The translations under genes were made by a program, and so were the position numbers. 35,000 bases of DNA, taken from positions 3,394,049 through 3,429,048 of the forward strand of contig RPFO01000448.1 in assembly GCA_009746045.1 (NCBI GenBank), given 5' to 3'. This document shows positions 19,810 through 30,900 of this stretch, one piece after another (position 1 is the first letter of the stretch; each line of letters begins with the position of its first letter). The DNA comes from Mesostigma viride (Eukaryota > Streptophyta > Mesostigmatophyceae > Mesostigmatales > Mesostigmataceae). Under the pieces are notes generated by a model. That model saw nothing but the letters and a program-made list of their open reading frames with translations. It did not search any database and had not been told where the DNA came from.

Positions 19810-21157
19810 GCGAACCTTGTGCTAGCATGGGTAGCTCCTGGCGCACCGATGACCAGGCACGCTAACTACGAACAGCGGTGACCAGGCACATGCGAGCACA
19901 GGGATATTTTCACGGTCGCCGACGACTCGGAGCACTTTTCAGGCACGGTGACTTGGCACATGACTGCTACTGCCACGTGCACTCAAGTAGTAGTTTTTTC
20001 TCAGTCATCGGTTCGACTCGCTGGACTGGATATTACTTTTCTATGGCTAGACAATCGTTGAAGGTGAGGGCCACTAGTTAGGCCCATTGCGTTGACGGCG
20101 GCTGCGGCCAATCCCTTGAGGCTAGCTGGGTTGTTCCAAAGCACGCAGCAACTGATGTCATTGAAAAAAACAGCACACTCTTGACATTGACTCATCACTG
20201 AATTACGGTGTGCGCAGTAGCATTCTTCCTGAGCATTCTTCCCGCCAGCTCCGTGGCCGTCCTGTAAGCAAGGTGCATGGTACAATCCCGGTCACCTTAC
20301 CAGCGAACCTAGATATGCGATTCATTTTGTGCTGCCTGGCCAATATCATATAATGTTCGCGGAAACGGGTGGATCTCTAGCGGTACGTCGTACGTGGCAT
20401 GCATGTATATCAAGGAGATCGACATGCATGTATATGGTCGTCTCATGTGGACAACGAGATGTGGCAACTATATATTGATGGAATCAAAACATCCTCAATA
20501 AAACACTCTTAGACAAGTCAATTGAGGCAAATAATCCTGAGGTCCGTGCGAAGTACTCCTGCGCACTTAGGTCTAGTGGTGACTCATCTTTTATAGATTC
20601 AGCAATATCGGACATATTGGCACCCCTCTCCGGTAAAGAGGTTTTTTGCAGTTGGGCTGTTTGGAAACGTTAAGTGAGATGCCTTCGGATCAGGAGACTC
20701 ACACAGCCGCGAAATCATGCTAAAGGTCCTATGTTCGATTCCTTGCTGGTAGCTTCTGGGCTTTCTTACTGTCTGTGTTCCGCGGAATCTCAGATTTGGG
20801 CAGATAGCGTTTTCACGTTTGTTGCTTTCTGACGACATGCAAAATAATCCTGACGTGCGCATTAAATTAAATTATTACATGACTCCACGGGGAGATCATG
20901 TAGCACATATTCCCTTGCTGGCCAGTCGACGGATGGAGGTGGGCGAAGCCGCAAAACCTAACTAAGCTAACTATCTAGCTAATCTAGAATTAATCCCAAG
21001 TACTCTACTCAGTAAAGCGCCCCTTCCGCCTCGGGGGGGGGGGGGGTTGCCCACAGGGCCGGGCTGGCGTGTGAGCCTGGACAATCGTCGATCTGCCACC
21101 TCCGCGCATGGTGTTCCATATCATCTTTCATACTGATCGAGTTTGATCGAGACTACT
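19810..21157. other. Non-coding stretch after the membrane-protein gene
   Basis: An AATAAA lies at 20497-20502, about 690 bp after the stop, and could be its polyadenylation signal. A SINE-like element occupies 20628-20745. A run of 13 or more G lies at about 21037-21049. No exon is supported. Confidence 0.4.
20628..20745 (+). mobile_element. SINE-like element with RNA polymerase III B box
   Basis: CAGTTGGGCTGTTTGG, ATGCCTTCGGATCAGGAGAC and AGGTCCTATGTTCGATTCC, the last holding a perfect B box (GTTCGATTCC). It is homologous to the inverted copy at 14459-14577. No poly-A tail or target-site duplication was recognised. Confidence 0.55.
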
Positions 21158-22902
21158 TTAACCCGTGTTTTTTTACAACGCGATACATCGCGTTGTAGGG
21201 TTAGAACGCGATGTATCGCGTTGTAATCTGACACGTGGCAAACCTATTAAACATGCGATTTTTGGTCTGAAACTTTCAAGACAGGTCAGAAACATCTCAT
21301 AGAATTCAAGAAAAAATCCTGGTATTTTTGGTATTTTTTTTGTGACAGCTGCAAACAAATATGTACCACTGAAATCAGGCATTTTCGCGGGACGAAGGTG
21401 AAGACGACGGCGATGGCGGCAGGTAGATCTCGCCAGTTTTCGCGCGAATTTCAGTGGCTGTTGGGTAGCACGACCATGATGATGCGTTCAAAGGTTGATA
21501 ATTAGGTTTCTACGAGTTTGTTGAGGTACTGGGGCAAAGAAAACGTAGTTTTTTCCAGTTTCTCACCCAACTTTCATGCGGAAACCCTGGAAACCGGCAT
21601 ACATATTATTACGTCAAGACTCGGGTCTGCTGCGGCACCATGCTTGGTATTTCCATGGTGTTTCGACTTCTTAACACATGTTTATTCATTCCGAACGCCC
21701 GGACTCTCGGCTAAACCGAGATTTGTGCAGACTTTTATTGGGTAGCTCCGGGCATGATGGTGCCTGCAAATAGCGTAAGGCGTGACCGTGGCTATTGCTA
21801 CGGTATGCTGTATTTTCCTGGAAATGGCCTCTGCCACCGGCTCAATAGTGCTTGCAGGCGTAAGTATATCGTGTTTCTACCTAGTTTCTGCCAGTTTTCC
21901 ACTTATTTCTACCGACCTCTGCCCAGCCTCTCTAAGACCGCCATCCTACTCGACGTTGCTTGCATGTCAGCCATAGCAGGTTGCAGTTGTGCAGTATTTA
22001 GGTGCTGTATACGTCGTCAAGCCGTGCATATATCGTGAGGATTGGATGTTGATGGTTTATACTGCGTTGATTGTGCAAGAAGATCAGCTGGGTGCCCATA
22101 ATCATGGTGTATAATCATGTGTTGTTAGCATCTTGCCACCATTTGCTAGCATGCATTCCAGCGTCATCTTTGCCTGCATGTAAGCTCATGGATCACTCAA
22201 CCTATCCAAGCCTTGCATTACACGTGCCTCTTTCTTTCAGTATTGCACGCGTTATGGAATGAAAACCCAGCACCTCCATTCCCACGAGGCATGTGCTCAA
22301 CACGTTGTGAGAGTGGATGATGCTTTGGCTATGGCTGCCTGATTCAGTCATATTAGGTCATCCAGTCATGATGTTTGATGCATGTTTGATGCTGTATAAC
22401 TTATACAACGCCTATGTTCAACGTTTTGACCCTCCAAGCTCACTATGGCCCCGTTTATGGGGCTCGGGTCGTTGCGTAATGTTGTCAAGGGCTCTCATGT
22501 TTCCCACTGCGTTGTACTGCGTTGTAATTGTGATGCTAATGAAAAATAGCTCCAGTGGCCCAATGGGCCTGAGTTTTGTTTCACAGAGCCTGCATATGTT
22601 GCCCATAGCTCGTGCAAGAAGCCAGATTTTTTTCATGAACCATTTGTGAATAAGCGCATGACTTGTGACCTAGGGTCAAGAAATCGCGGTCATGGTCAGA
22701 CCCCCCTGTATTCAAACCAGTGTATCTCTCTAATGAATAAGCAGTTTGTAGGTCTGAGTAGCTCAAAAAATCCTTTGATTTATGGGCTTTCAGGAAAGTA
22801 TATACATGACCATGAAAAAAAATTTTCCTTAGGTGCTATACGCGTTCTAAAAAAAGCTTACAACGCGATATATCGCGTTCTAATTAAAAAAACACGGGTT
22901 AA
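21158..22902. mobile_element. Non-autonomous piggyBac-like transposon (TTAA target, CCC ends)
   Basis: The left end is TTAA-CCCGTGTTTTTTTA (21158-21175) and the right end TTAAAAAAACACGGG-TTAA (up to 22902). A 14-bp perfect terminal inverted repeat beginning CCC and flanked by TTAA on both sides is the piggyBac signature (TTAA duplication, YYC ends). Just inside both ends are palindromes of the type ACAACGCGATAYATCGCGTTNTA: two on the left (21175-21225), one complete on the right (22859-22883) plus a half copy. The 1.74-kb interior has no open frame long enough for, or resembling, a DDD transposase, so it would depend on an element elsewhere. Confidence 0.8.
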
Positions 22903-23729
22903 TTGATTTTCATTATCAATTATTAAGATTCTAATTTCACTACTGCTGATGTCAGCAGATTTATAAGTAAGTGCGTGAACATGCACTGAAAGCATGCCAC
23001 GGAGTACCCTATGAGGTACTTTTCTACGCAGATACTGTGTCAGCAGATCCAAAGTTCGACAAGCAAAATGGTATATTTCTCAATGCTGGTTACAGGCATG
23101 AAATCAGCACCAGCATATCTACTAAACAGTGCTCAAGTCTAGGTTTGGCATGCACGTGAACACCACGCATGACTCATTGCTATTCCGGTGCCTACCAATG
23201 GATATAGTGTGAATGAGCGTATTCTGGCTGCTCCTCGATTACCATATTATTGTTATGCATCACAGCCATTGTTCCTTATTCCCGAGCACCACCCAGAGCA
23301 TAGTAGTTGAAGGCTTTCTGAAATCCCCAACTCGATTGATTGCAGCCGGTAGGCCCTACCTACCGGGTAGGGCCCTGCACCCGTGGCAGTCCCCAATAGC
23401 TAGCGACCTTGGACCTTGTAACACCAGGAGCACCCACTCCCAGCTGCACAAAGCAGGCAAGATCAAGAGATGCAGTCGGCAATTATGCCGATGTTCACTT
23501 CTGGTTTTCTACCGTAGCTGCCACCGACAGTAAAAATGGTAAATTTAGCTTCCAGCCATAGCTTCCCAAGTAGACTCCCGAAACAGCTTGGATGTCTCAC
23601 TCCCCTGGATACAATATGGGAATCCTCCCCCCCCCCCCCCTCCCCTCCTTCAGGACTGGTGCCATTTTGGAAAGCAACAATGCCTGCGACTCTCAGACTG
23701 CTCTCAGTACTCAGATACAGCTGCCGCCC
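22903..23729. other. Downstream region of SPT6, no gene seen
   Basis: It holds the likely 3' UTR of SPT6 (minus strand) near 23730. A short palindromic patch, GGCCCTACCTACCGGGTAGGGCC, spans about 23352-23374, and a C tract lies at 23627-23642. No exon is supported on either strand. Confidence 0.4.
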
Positions 23730-24920
23730 CTAGGTGTAGGCGCTGGCGCCCCAGCCCTGGGGCTGGACACTACCCCCACCCTGCCCCGCCCAAGCATCTC
23801 GGCCGCCCCCTGAGGGCCCCGAGGGCCACCCTGCATTGGATTGAGCCGCCGCTGCCTGCCCCGCACCCCAACCGCTTGGTTGAACCACCGCCCCTTGCCC
23901 TCCCACTGCTGCTGATGCTGTCGTTCCCCAGCCCACGGGGTTGGTCGGCCCCCACCCAGAACTCGTGGGGGGTGGGCCGGAGGGTCCTCCCCAGTTGCCC
24001 CCCCCCCCGCCATTGGCCTGGGTGTACCCGGAGGATTGCGACGGCGGTGGCGGTGGCGGCAGGTTCTGTGGGATGGCCACGGTGGGCGCGCGGGACGGCT
24101 GCCCTCGGCCGCCGCTGGTCGGTACCGTGTGCCTCTTCCACCACGTGAGCAGCTCGTCGAGGCTCGGGAAGTTCTTCTCGCGGAACAGGAATCCGTCGAT
24201 CGTGGGCATGACGCTCTCGTGGTGCACGCTCTGGCTGTAGATGTAGTAGAGCGAAAACTTGTTGTCGGATGGCTTGCGCGTGACGCCGAGCGCGTACGCG
24301 ATCATGCGTGGGTTCTGCGCGCGGTCCGCAATGAGCGAGCGCGAGACCTCGTCGGGGTCGCCGGGGCGGAACTTGCGGTGCCGTACGCACTCGCGGACCT
24401 TGCTCGCGTAGGGCTCCACGTAATTGTACATGACGTCATCCAAGTCCTCGAACGTACTGTTCCCAATCGTGAGCGGGGACCCGAGTCGAAGCGCGGCGGC
24501 GCTCGCTTTCCCGCTCTCCGTGACCGCCTGCTTTCCCCCCTCGTGGATGTTCAGGTGGAGGAACCGCTCGCCCAGCTGGTCGAACTTCATCGTCAACGAG
24601 AGCTTGTCCAGGCCTTGCGTGCTCGGGCGGACGATGACCTCGCCGGGGGCGGCGTCGCGTAGCCGGTGCATCGCCTCCTCGGACGACACGTTCTTGAACA
24701 GGGGGTGCACGATCGGGCGGTTTGTGAACGTGGCACGCTTCTCGACTTTCTTCTTGGAGAGCAGCTGGCTGTCGGGGTCAAGACGGCTGGTCGCCGCCAC
24801 CTTGATGGCGCGCCGGGCCTCCTCCTTGAGCTGGTTGACATAGTCCACGTCGGGCGCGTAGTGGCGGTCGATCCGGGAGAGGTTGCGCTCCCACGTCAGG
24901 TTGTCGCGCAGCGCGTTTCC
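23730..24920 (-). CDS. SPT6L: SPT6 exon H (tandem SH2 domains and WG/GW tail)
   Basis: 396 codons and a stop, from GACAAGCAG|GGAAAC. The first SH2 domain has GEVIVRPSTQGLDKLSLTMK, with Arg in the phosphate-binding strand; the second ends MPTIDGFLFREKNFPSLDEL and LLTWWKRHTVP. The last about 100 residues are Gly/Pro/Ser-rich, with six Trp in WG or GW context (NWGG, SGWGPT, VGWGTT, SGWGAG, AGWPSG, QGWGAS), typical of Argonaute-binding hooks. The stop codon is at 23730-23732. Confidence 0.95.
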   Translation of the reverse strand, partial: GNALRDNLTWERNLSRIDRHYAPDVDYVNQLKEEARRAIKVAATSRLDPDSQLLSKKKVEKRATFTNRPIVHPLFKNVSSEEAMHRLRDAAPGEVIVRPSTQGLDKLSLTMKFDQLGERFLHLNIHEGGKQAVTESGKASAAALRLGSPLTIGNSTFEDLDDVMYNYVEPYASKVRECVRHRKFRPGDPDEVSRSLIADRAQNPRMIAYALGVTRKPSDNKFSLYYIYSQSVHHESVMPTIDGFLFREKNFPSLDELLTWWKRHTVPTSGGRGQPSRAPTVAIPQNLPPPPPPSQSSGYTQANGGGGGNWGGPSGPPPTSSGWGPTNPVGWGTTASAAVGGQGAVVQPSGWGAGQAAAAQSNAGWPSGPSGGGRDAWAGQGGGSVQPQGWGASAYT

Positions 24921-27900
24921 CTGCTTGTCGGATGCCGAGGGGGGCGGGGAGTTGTTCACGGAGACAAAGGAGGCGGGGGGGTGGTATTTGTGGAGATGGA
25001 ATGGCGAGGGGGCTATGAAATCACAGGGCATCATGCGACCACGGCATGAGTGGGAGTGCATGAACGAGTGAGTGTGTGCGCGTGTGTGTGCGTGCTCGTG
25101 TAAAAGCAGAGGAGCGGGGGGGGTGGGGGGGCGGGGGTTCACGAATGGTGGGTGTGTGGGATTGGTAGGCTTGCAAAGTATAAAGATAAGAACACGAAAT
25201 TGGAAACTCCAAGCAGCTAAAACGAAAGCTAAAAATACCTTTTCCTTTTCTTCTCACACCCTAGTTTCAGCACATGATATTGCGATGGATAACATAGTAA
25301 ATAGTATACACTGTATGCTTTACTTGTATGCTGACTCTCCAACATATCCGTGCCGCCCAGATCCTTTCCCCTTTCCTAGACCGCACCAAAGGGTCTTCTA
25401 ATGCTTTTCCCTGCGGGATCGTACCAAGCCACTGTGCGATGCCATGCCCATAGACAGCTACCCCCACCCCCCACCCCCCCATCCCCCCCCACCCACCCAC
25501 CCATCCCCCCACCCGTCCACCCGCCCCCCCGCCCCCCCGCCCCCCCCCCCCCCACCACCACCATCCCCGCCCCCCCCACCCTCACCCCCACCCCCACCCC
25601 CTCACCCCCCCACCCCACCCTCACACCATCTCGCCGGCGCAGCGGACCCACCTGTGAGGTCAACATGAGCGTCCAGCGCCCGAGGTCGTTCTCATCCGGG
25701 ACCAGCTGCTTGACGCGCACGTGCAGCAGCTGACCCCGCTGGACGTGGTCGCACGACGTCACAGGGACATCGTTCAGGTCATCTTTATGGATCTTGCCGT
25801 GTGCGCGCGTGCCCTCCATCTCGACGATGACAAAGTCCTTGAAAACGCTCCGCACGAGCGCCTGCGCGGGGTGGCCCTCGCGCACGCTCTCCACCGTCTC
25901 CCCCGAGAGCAGGAAGTAGAGCTCCTGCATGCTGAGCGGGTGGAACGGCAGCCGCCGCTCGTACGCGGGAAACGTGAGCTCCAGCCGAATGTCAAACAGC
26001 GTGTTCAGCTTGTTGACCTGCTGGGTGGTCTGCAGGCTCGCCGCGAACGACTCGATCTCGAGCGCCAGAAGCGACTCGGGCTTCTTGCGCATCACGATGT
26101 CGACCGCCTTAACGTACGCCTCGTGCGTCTCGTCCTCGCCGTCGCCCTCATGGACCGCGTCAAACGACATCTTCATCGCAAAGTCGTAGCTCTCCGGGTG
26201 GACCCTGGACCCGTCGAGTGGGTCCTCGTCCACCACGCGGAGCGCCCCGGCCGCGTTCATGAACACGCAGCGCCCCATCCCGAGGTCCTCGATCAGCGTC
26301 CGGCGGCTCTCGACGCGCCCCCCCGCACGCGTGATCGTTTGGACCAGCGCGGCCGCCTTGCGTGGCCCAAGCCCGCCCACGAATTGGAGGCACGCCGCCT
26401 GCCAGGGGTGCGCAACCGCGCGGTTCAAGTCCAAGCCGACCTGGTTCGTGACCGTGACCATGACGCGCTCGATCGCGCGCAGCCGCATCTCGCGGGGGAG
26501 CTCCTCCTGGAGCGGGTGAAGGCGCAAGAACAAGATCTCGGGGTCGGTGACGCCAGCTGGCGTGCAGAGGGAGGCCAGCAGGCCGAGCGGGCTCTGGAGC
26601 TGTCGGCCCAGACCGACGGCGCGCCGGACAATGTCGGGGTAGTCGTGGAGTTCCTTGGACGCGGCCACGCTGTTCTCGAAGATGCGAGGGAGGGTCTCGT
26701 CCGCCCACACTAGGTCCGGCCGGTTGTTCATGCCCCAGGGAAGCGTGCGCGCGGACTCCTCCACCCACTTGTCGAGCACTTGCTGGCGTGGGGAGTGGGG
26801 GCAGTGGGCGATGAGGGGCAGGCGGGGGCGGGGGGCAGGATGGGGGTGGGGGTGGGGGGCAGGTAGGGGTGGGGTTGGAGGTGGGAGTCGAGACGGAAGG
26901 GGGGGAAACCGGAAAAGGCAAAAGGGGTTCTTGACCATAGGGGCAGGGCGGGGTAAAGGTTGTGGCACAGGTGGGGAGGGAAGGGGGCGTAAGCCACAGG
27001 GGCCAATTACAGCAGCGCGACACTTGGGGCAAAAGTCAACTCCAGGCGAAGGTACACTGAAAATAAACCTTGGAAGGTATCCATCTCACTCGATTCTCAC
27101 GAAGTGCGCGAGCAGATCTCTATTCTAAGCTTCACAATGGCAGGCCCTTCCCTATTTAACTCTTGCGCCTAGCTTGCTTCCTTCGTTTCTCTCCCTCCTT
27201 TCCTAGGCTTTGCGAGGGCGGCCATTAGAGTGACCATGACCATCATGCAGGGCTTCACTCAGGCTACCCCTTACCAGAATAGGCCGCTTTGCCCCGCTGT
27301 AGTTTACAATCTTTCCAAGTAGGGCAAGCAGTGGCAACGATCCACGTTGGACCTGTCGCACCTTTCACCCCTTGAAACCCTGACCCAGGAGACCCTAACA
27401 GACAGCGCACATAAACGACACAGGCCACCCTCGTGGCGCCCTGGGCACTGCCCCCCCGATCAGACACATGACTGTGCAAACACCTGACGTTCGCAGTAAC
27501 GCGTGCCCCCGAATCGCAAGGAGGGAGCGGAAAGCTGAGACCAGTGGGGGCAGAGCTGATTCCGCCCGCGCAAACACCCCACCCCACCCCACCCCACCAC
27601 CGCCTCAAATTCTACACCACGATGCGTGGCTGTTTCGGCTCAAGACAAACGCGTTTTTTTTTTTTTTTTTTTTGGGGGGGGGGGGGCTAGATTCGCCCAA
27701 ATGCGCACGCAGTCCTCTCATTGGAGTTTAGCTACCATCTGGCTCCAGACGATGGCATGCAGCTTCGCGGAAACTCTTACAAACAAGATTGGGCGATCCT
27801 GGACGCATGGCTTGCAGTGGGAGCTGACTCAGCCCTCGCGCTCACCATGGAGATGATAATTTGGGCAATCCTGGACACATGCACGGCGGACTCAGCCCTC

Positions 27901-30900
27901 ACGACACTCACGTTGGAGATGACGGTGTGCAGCTTGGTGGCCTGCATGTCGGCGGTGCCCAGCACGCACACGTTGGGCACCTGCTCCGAGCAGAATGCCA
28001 GCAGCCGCGCGCGGTCGCGTCGCGGCCGCTCATCCGTGCCCAGGTTGTCGGGGTCGTTGGCGATGTGGCCCGCGTAGAGCAGGTCGACCAGCTCGCCCTG
28101 CGGTAAAAACAAGTAGGGGGGGTGTTACTGCCGAATTAATGAGGAATTTTTCAAATTGAGCAGGTCGACCAGCTCAAATTGCGACAGATTAGCCAGGGTA
28201 CTTGAGGCATGAGATGACCATCCCGGGGCAAGGTTACTAGTCAACTCATGGGGAAAGTTATAAACCGGGCCAGTTCTGGTAGAGACCAGGTCGACCAGCT
28301 CACCCCACGGCAACAAGCCACAATTACGATGTTACCAAGAGGTTGATGATATCATACTATACAATGTTATACAGCGCTATACAATATTACTACGGATATA
28401 TTAGAGCGGGTCGACCAGCTTGCCCTGCAATACGAGGCCAGCAGTGTGATCTTACTGACAAGTCTAGTGGGATTTGATTTATACTATACATTTTTATTAT
28501 ATACTTCTAAAGAAGGCCGGCCGGCTCGCACCGCATTAACTACACCGGAACGATGTTACGAACGAGCGATTCAAATATGCTGTTACAGGCAGGTCGACCA
28601 GCTCGCCCTGGGGTGAGAACACCGGGCTGTTCTGATGGCAATCGAGGTGGCGCACATGGGCAATGGGGTGACAAATAAACACCGCTGCTCATTTGTGCGT
28701 GTGTAAGTGTGTGTGCTCCAGACTTCAACTCCTGTTGTTGATCGCAAAACTCCAGAACAAAGTGAGCAGCCCTGACAAATACACCACCCACCCACCACCA
28801 TTTCCCAACCCACCCACAACCCTCCGCCCACCACCACGTCCCAACCCACCCACACCCCATCCACCCACCACCACTTACCAACCCACCCACACCACTCCAC
28901 CCACCATCCGCTCCCAACCCCCCCACACCCCATCTACCCACCCTCTGCTCATCCACCCACCATCGGGTCCAGCACCACGAACGTCGTCGCAGGGTCCCCC
29001 GGCCCCCAGCACGCCGCGAGCGTGCGCATGCCGTTCTCCTCCACAGTGTTAGTGTCCGGGTCGACCAGCGGGACCATGAGCGGCGCGACTGACGCCTTGC
29101 GCCACAGCTCCTCCCCGATCGCCCCCGCGACAAACTCCCTCGCCTCGGCCGCCAGCTGCAGCCGCGCCTCCCGCTCCATGGCCGGGAGCAGCCGCCCCTT
29201 GATCGCCTCCACGACAACCGCCGCGCGCTGCGCGTTCCAGAGGGCCGCAAACTCGCCCGCGCTGTCGCTCGTGTAGAAGTCCGTCCACTCTTTCATGTCC
29301 TCGGACAGCATGTCCTCAGGGATCGACAGCGTGACCTTGATGAGGCCTTGCTTCTCGGCCGCGAGCACGTCGAGGAACGAGCCATCCGACTTGAACGCCG
29401 ACAGCGGCTTATTCTTGAGCCACTTGACGGGGCCAAAACGGTGGAACGCATCGATCGTCCGCTGGCCCGACTGGGTGGGCCGCGTGCTCACCGTGGCCTT
29501 GGTGATGAAGGCCTCTCGGACGGCGGACCGGACCAGAGGCTCGGCAGAGACCTCGTTCGCGAGGAGGTGGACAACACCCTTGAGAACGGCAGAGGCGGTC
29601 GGGAACTCTTCGCACACATACCCCTCCGCCAGCCGCTCAGGGGTCACCTCAAAGGGGTCCACGGGCTCCTCGCTCTGGGGTGCGTGATAGTGGCGGTAAG
29701 AGGGGGTGGGGGGGGGGGGGAGAAGGAAAGAGCGGGGCAGGAGACCAGTCAGATATGTGAGGGTGGGGTGGGGGTGGGTGGGGGTGGATGGGTGGGTGGG
29801 GGGTGGGGGTGGGGTGGGGGTGGGGGAACAGTGGCAAATACAGGAGGAAAGAGGGGGGTGGGGTGATGGCAGCGAGCAGCTTGGTAGAATCAAGTGGGAT
29901 TACGGGCGGGGAATGCAGGGCTCCTTACCCGGTAGCTCTTCTGCATGTGGAGCCCGTACTGCTGCTCCGTGAGCGCAAACTCGGACGCAAACGTCTTCAG
30001 CCCCTTCTTCACGCACAGCTGGTAGAGGGTGTACGCGCGCCGTGCGGGCCGCTTATACCCCTCCTCGCCGTTGCCCTCCCCGGCCTGTTCCTCCCGCGCT
30101 GCCGCGACCGTCGCCGCGATCTCCTTTGTGAACCGGAGGTTGAATTTTGCGTTCAGGTCCTCCACGGCGGCCTCTGTGGTGGCGGTGTTGAGACCGTCCA
30201 GGTAGGTGACCGCCTCGGCGCCGACCTGGCCCCCCCCCAAGCCCTCGGGGACTTGGTCCAACACCGACTGGTAGAGGGTGAAGAGCTGCTGCTTGCGGCG
30301 CTGCAGCCGGCGCCACTTGACGTCCCAGTCCTCGACCATCCAGAGCGCCTGGGGGGGGAGACAAGGAGCGGGTAGAGGGGAGACGGGCAAAAGGAAAGGA
30401 GAGGGGCATGCGGAGACGAGAAGGGGGCACAGGGGAAAAGGAGGGGAAGGGGAGTTGGGCAAAGATGCCAGGAAGACCACCTTATATATGTTACATTTAT
30501 GAGACAGCTGAACATTTCCTAGCCATGGCAGTATAAGGTATCCAAACGACCACCTTGGATACATATATGAGACAGCTGAACATTTCCTAGCCATGGCAGT
30601 ATAAGGTACCCAATTAATTATTAATTGATTAATTGATTAATTGATTAATTAATTAATTAATTAATTGATTAATTAAGTAATCAATTAATTAACTAATTAA
30701 TTAATCAATGATTAATCTATAGATAGTCCCGTGTCCTTGTTGGGGGACCACGGAGCACTGAATTTCCCAAGGGGGAAATAGTGCTTTTTTTTAAAAAGGT
30801 ACCCAAACGAGAGCCGCACCACAACGGGGAGACTAGTTGAGGGAAAGCCAGTAGGGTTAGCTCGGGGGCAAAGACCAAACCCGCTCACCTGCCCACGTCA

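Noticed and set aside
25721-26713. 330-codon + strand frame
   Set aside because: Antisense shadow of SPT6 exon G caused by high GC at third codon positions.
27626-27731. Poly-Phe/Gly open frame
   Set aside because: It is the T and G homopolymer pair inside an SPT6 intron.
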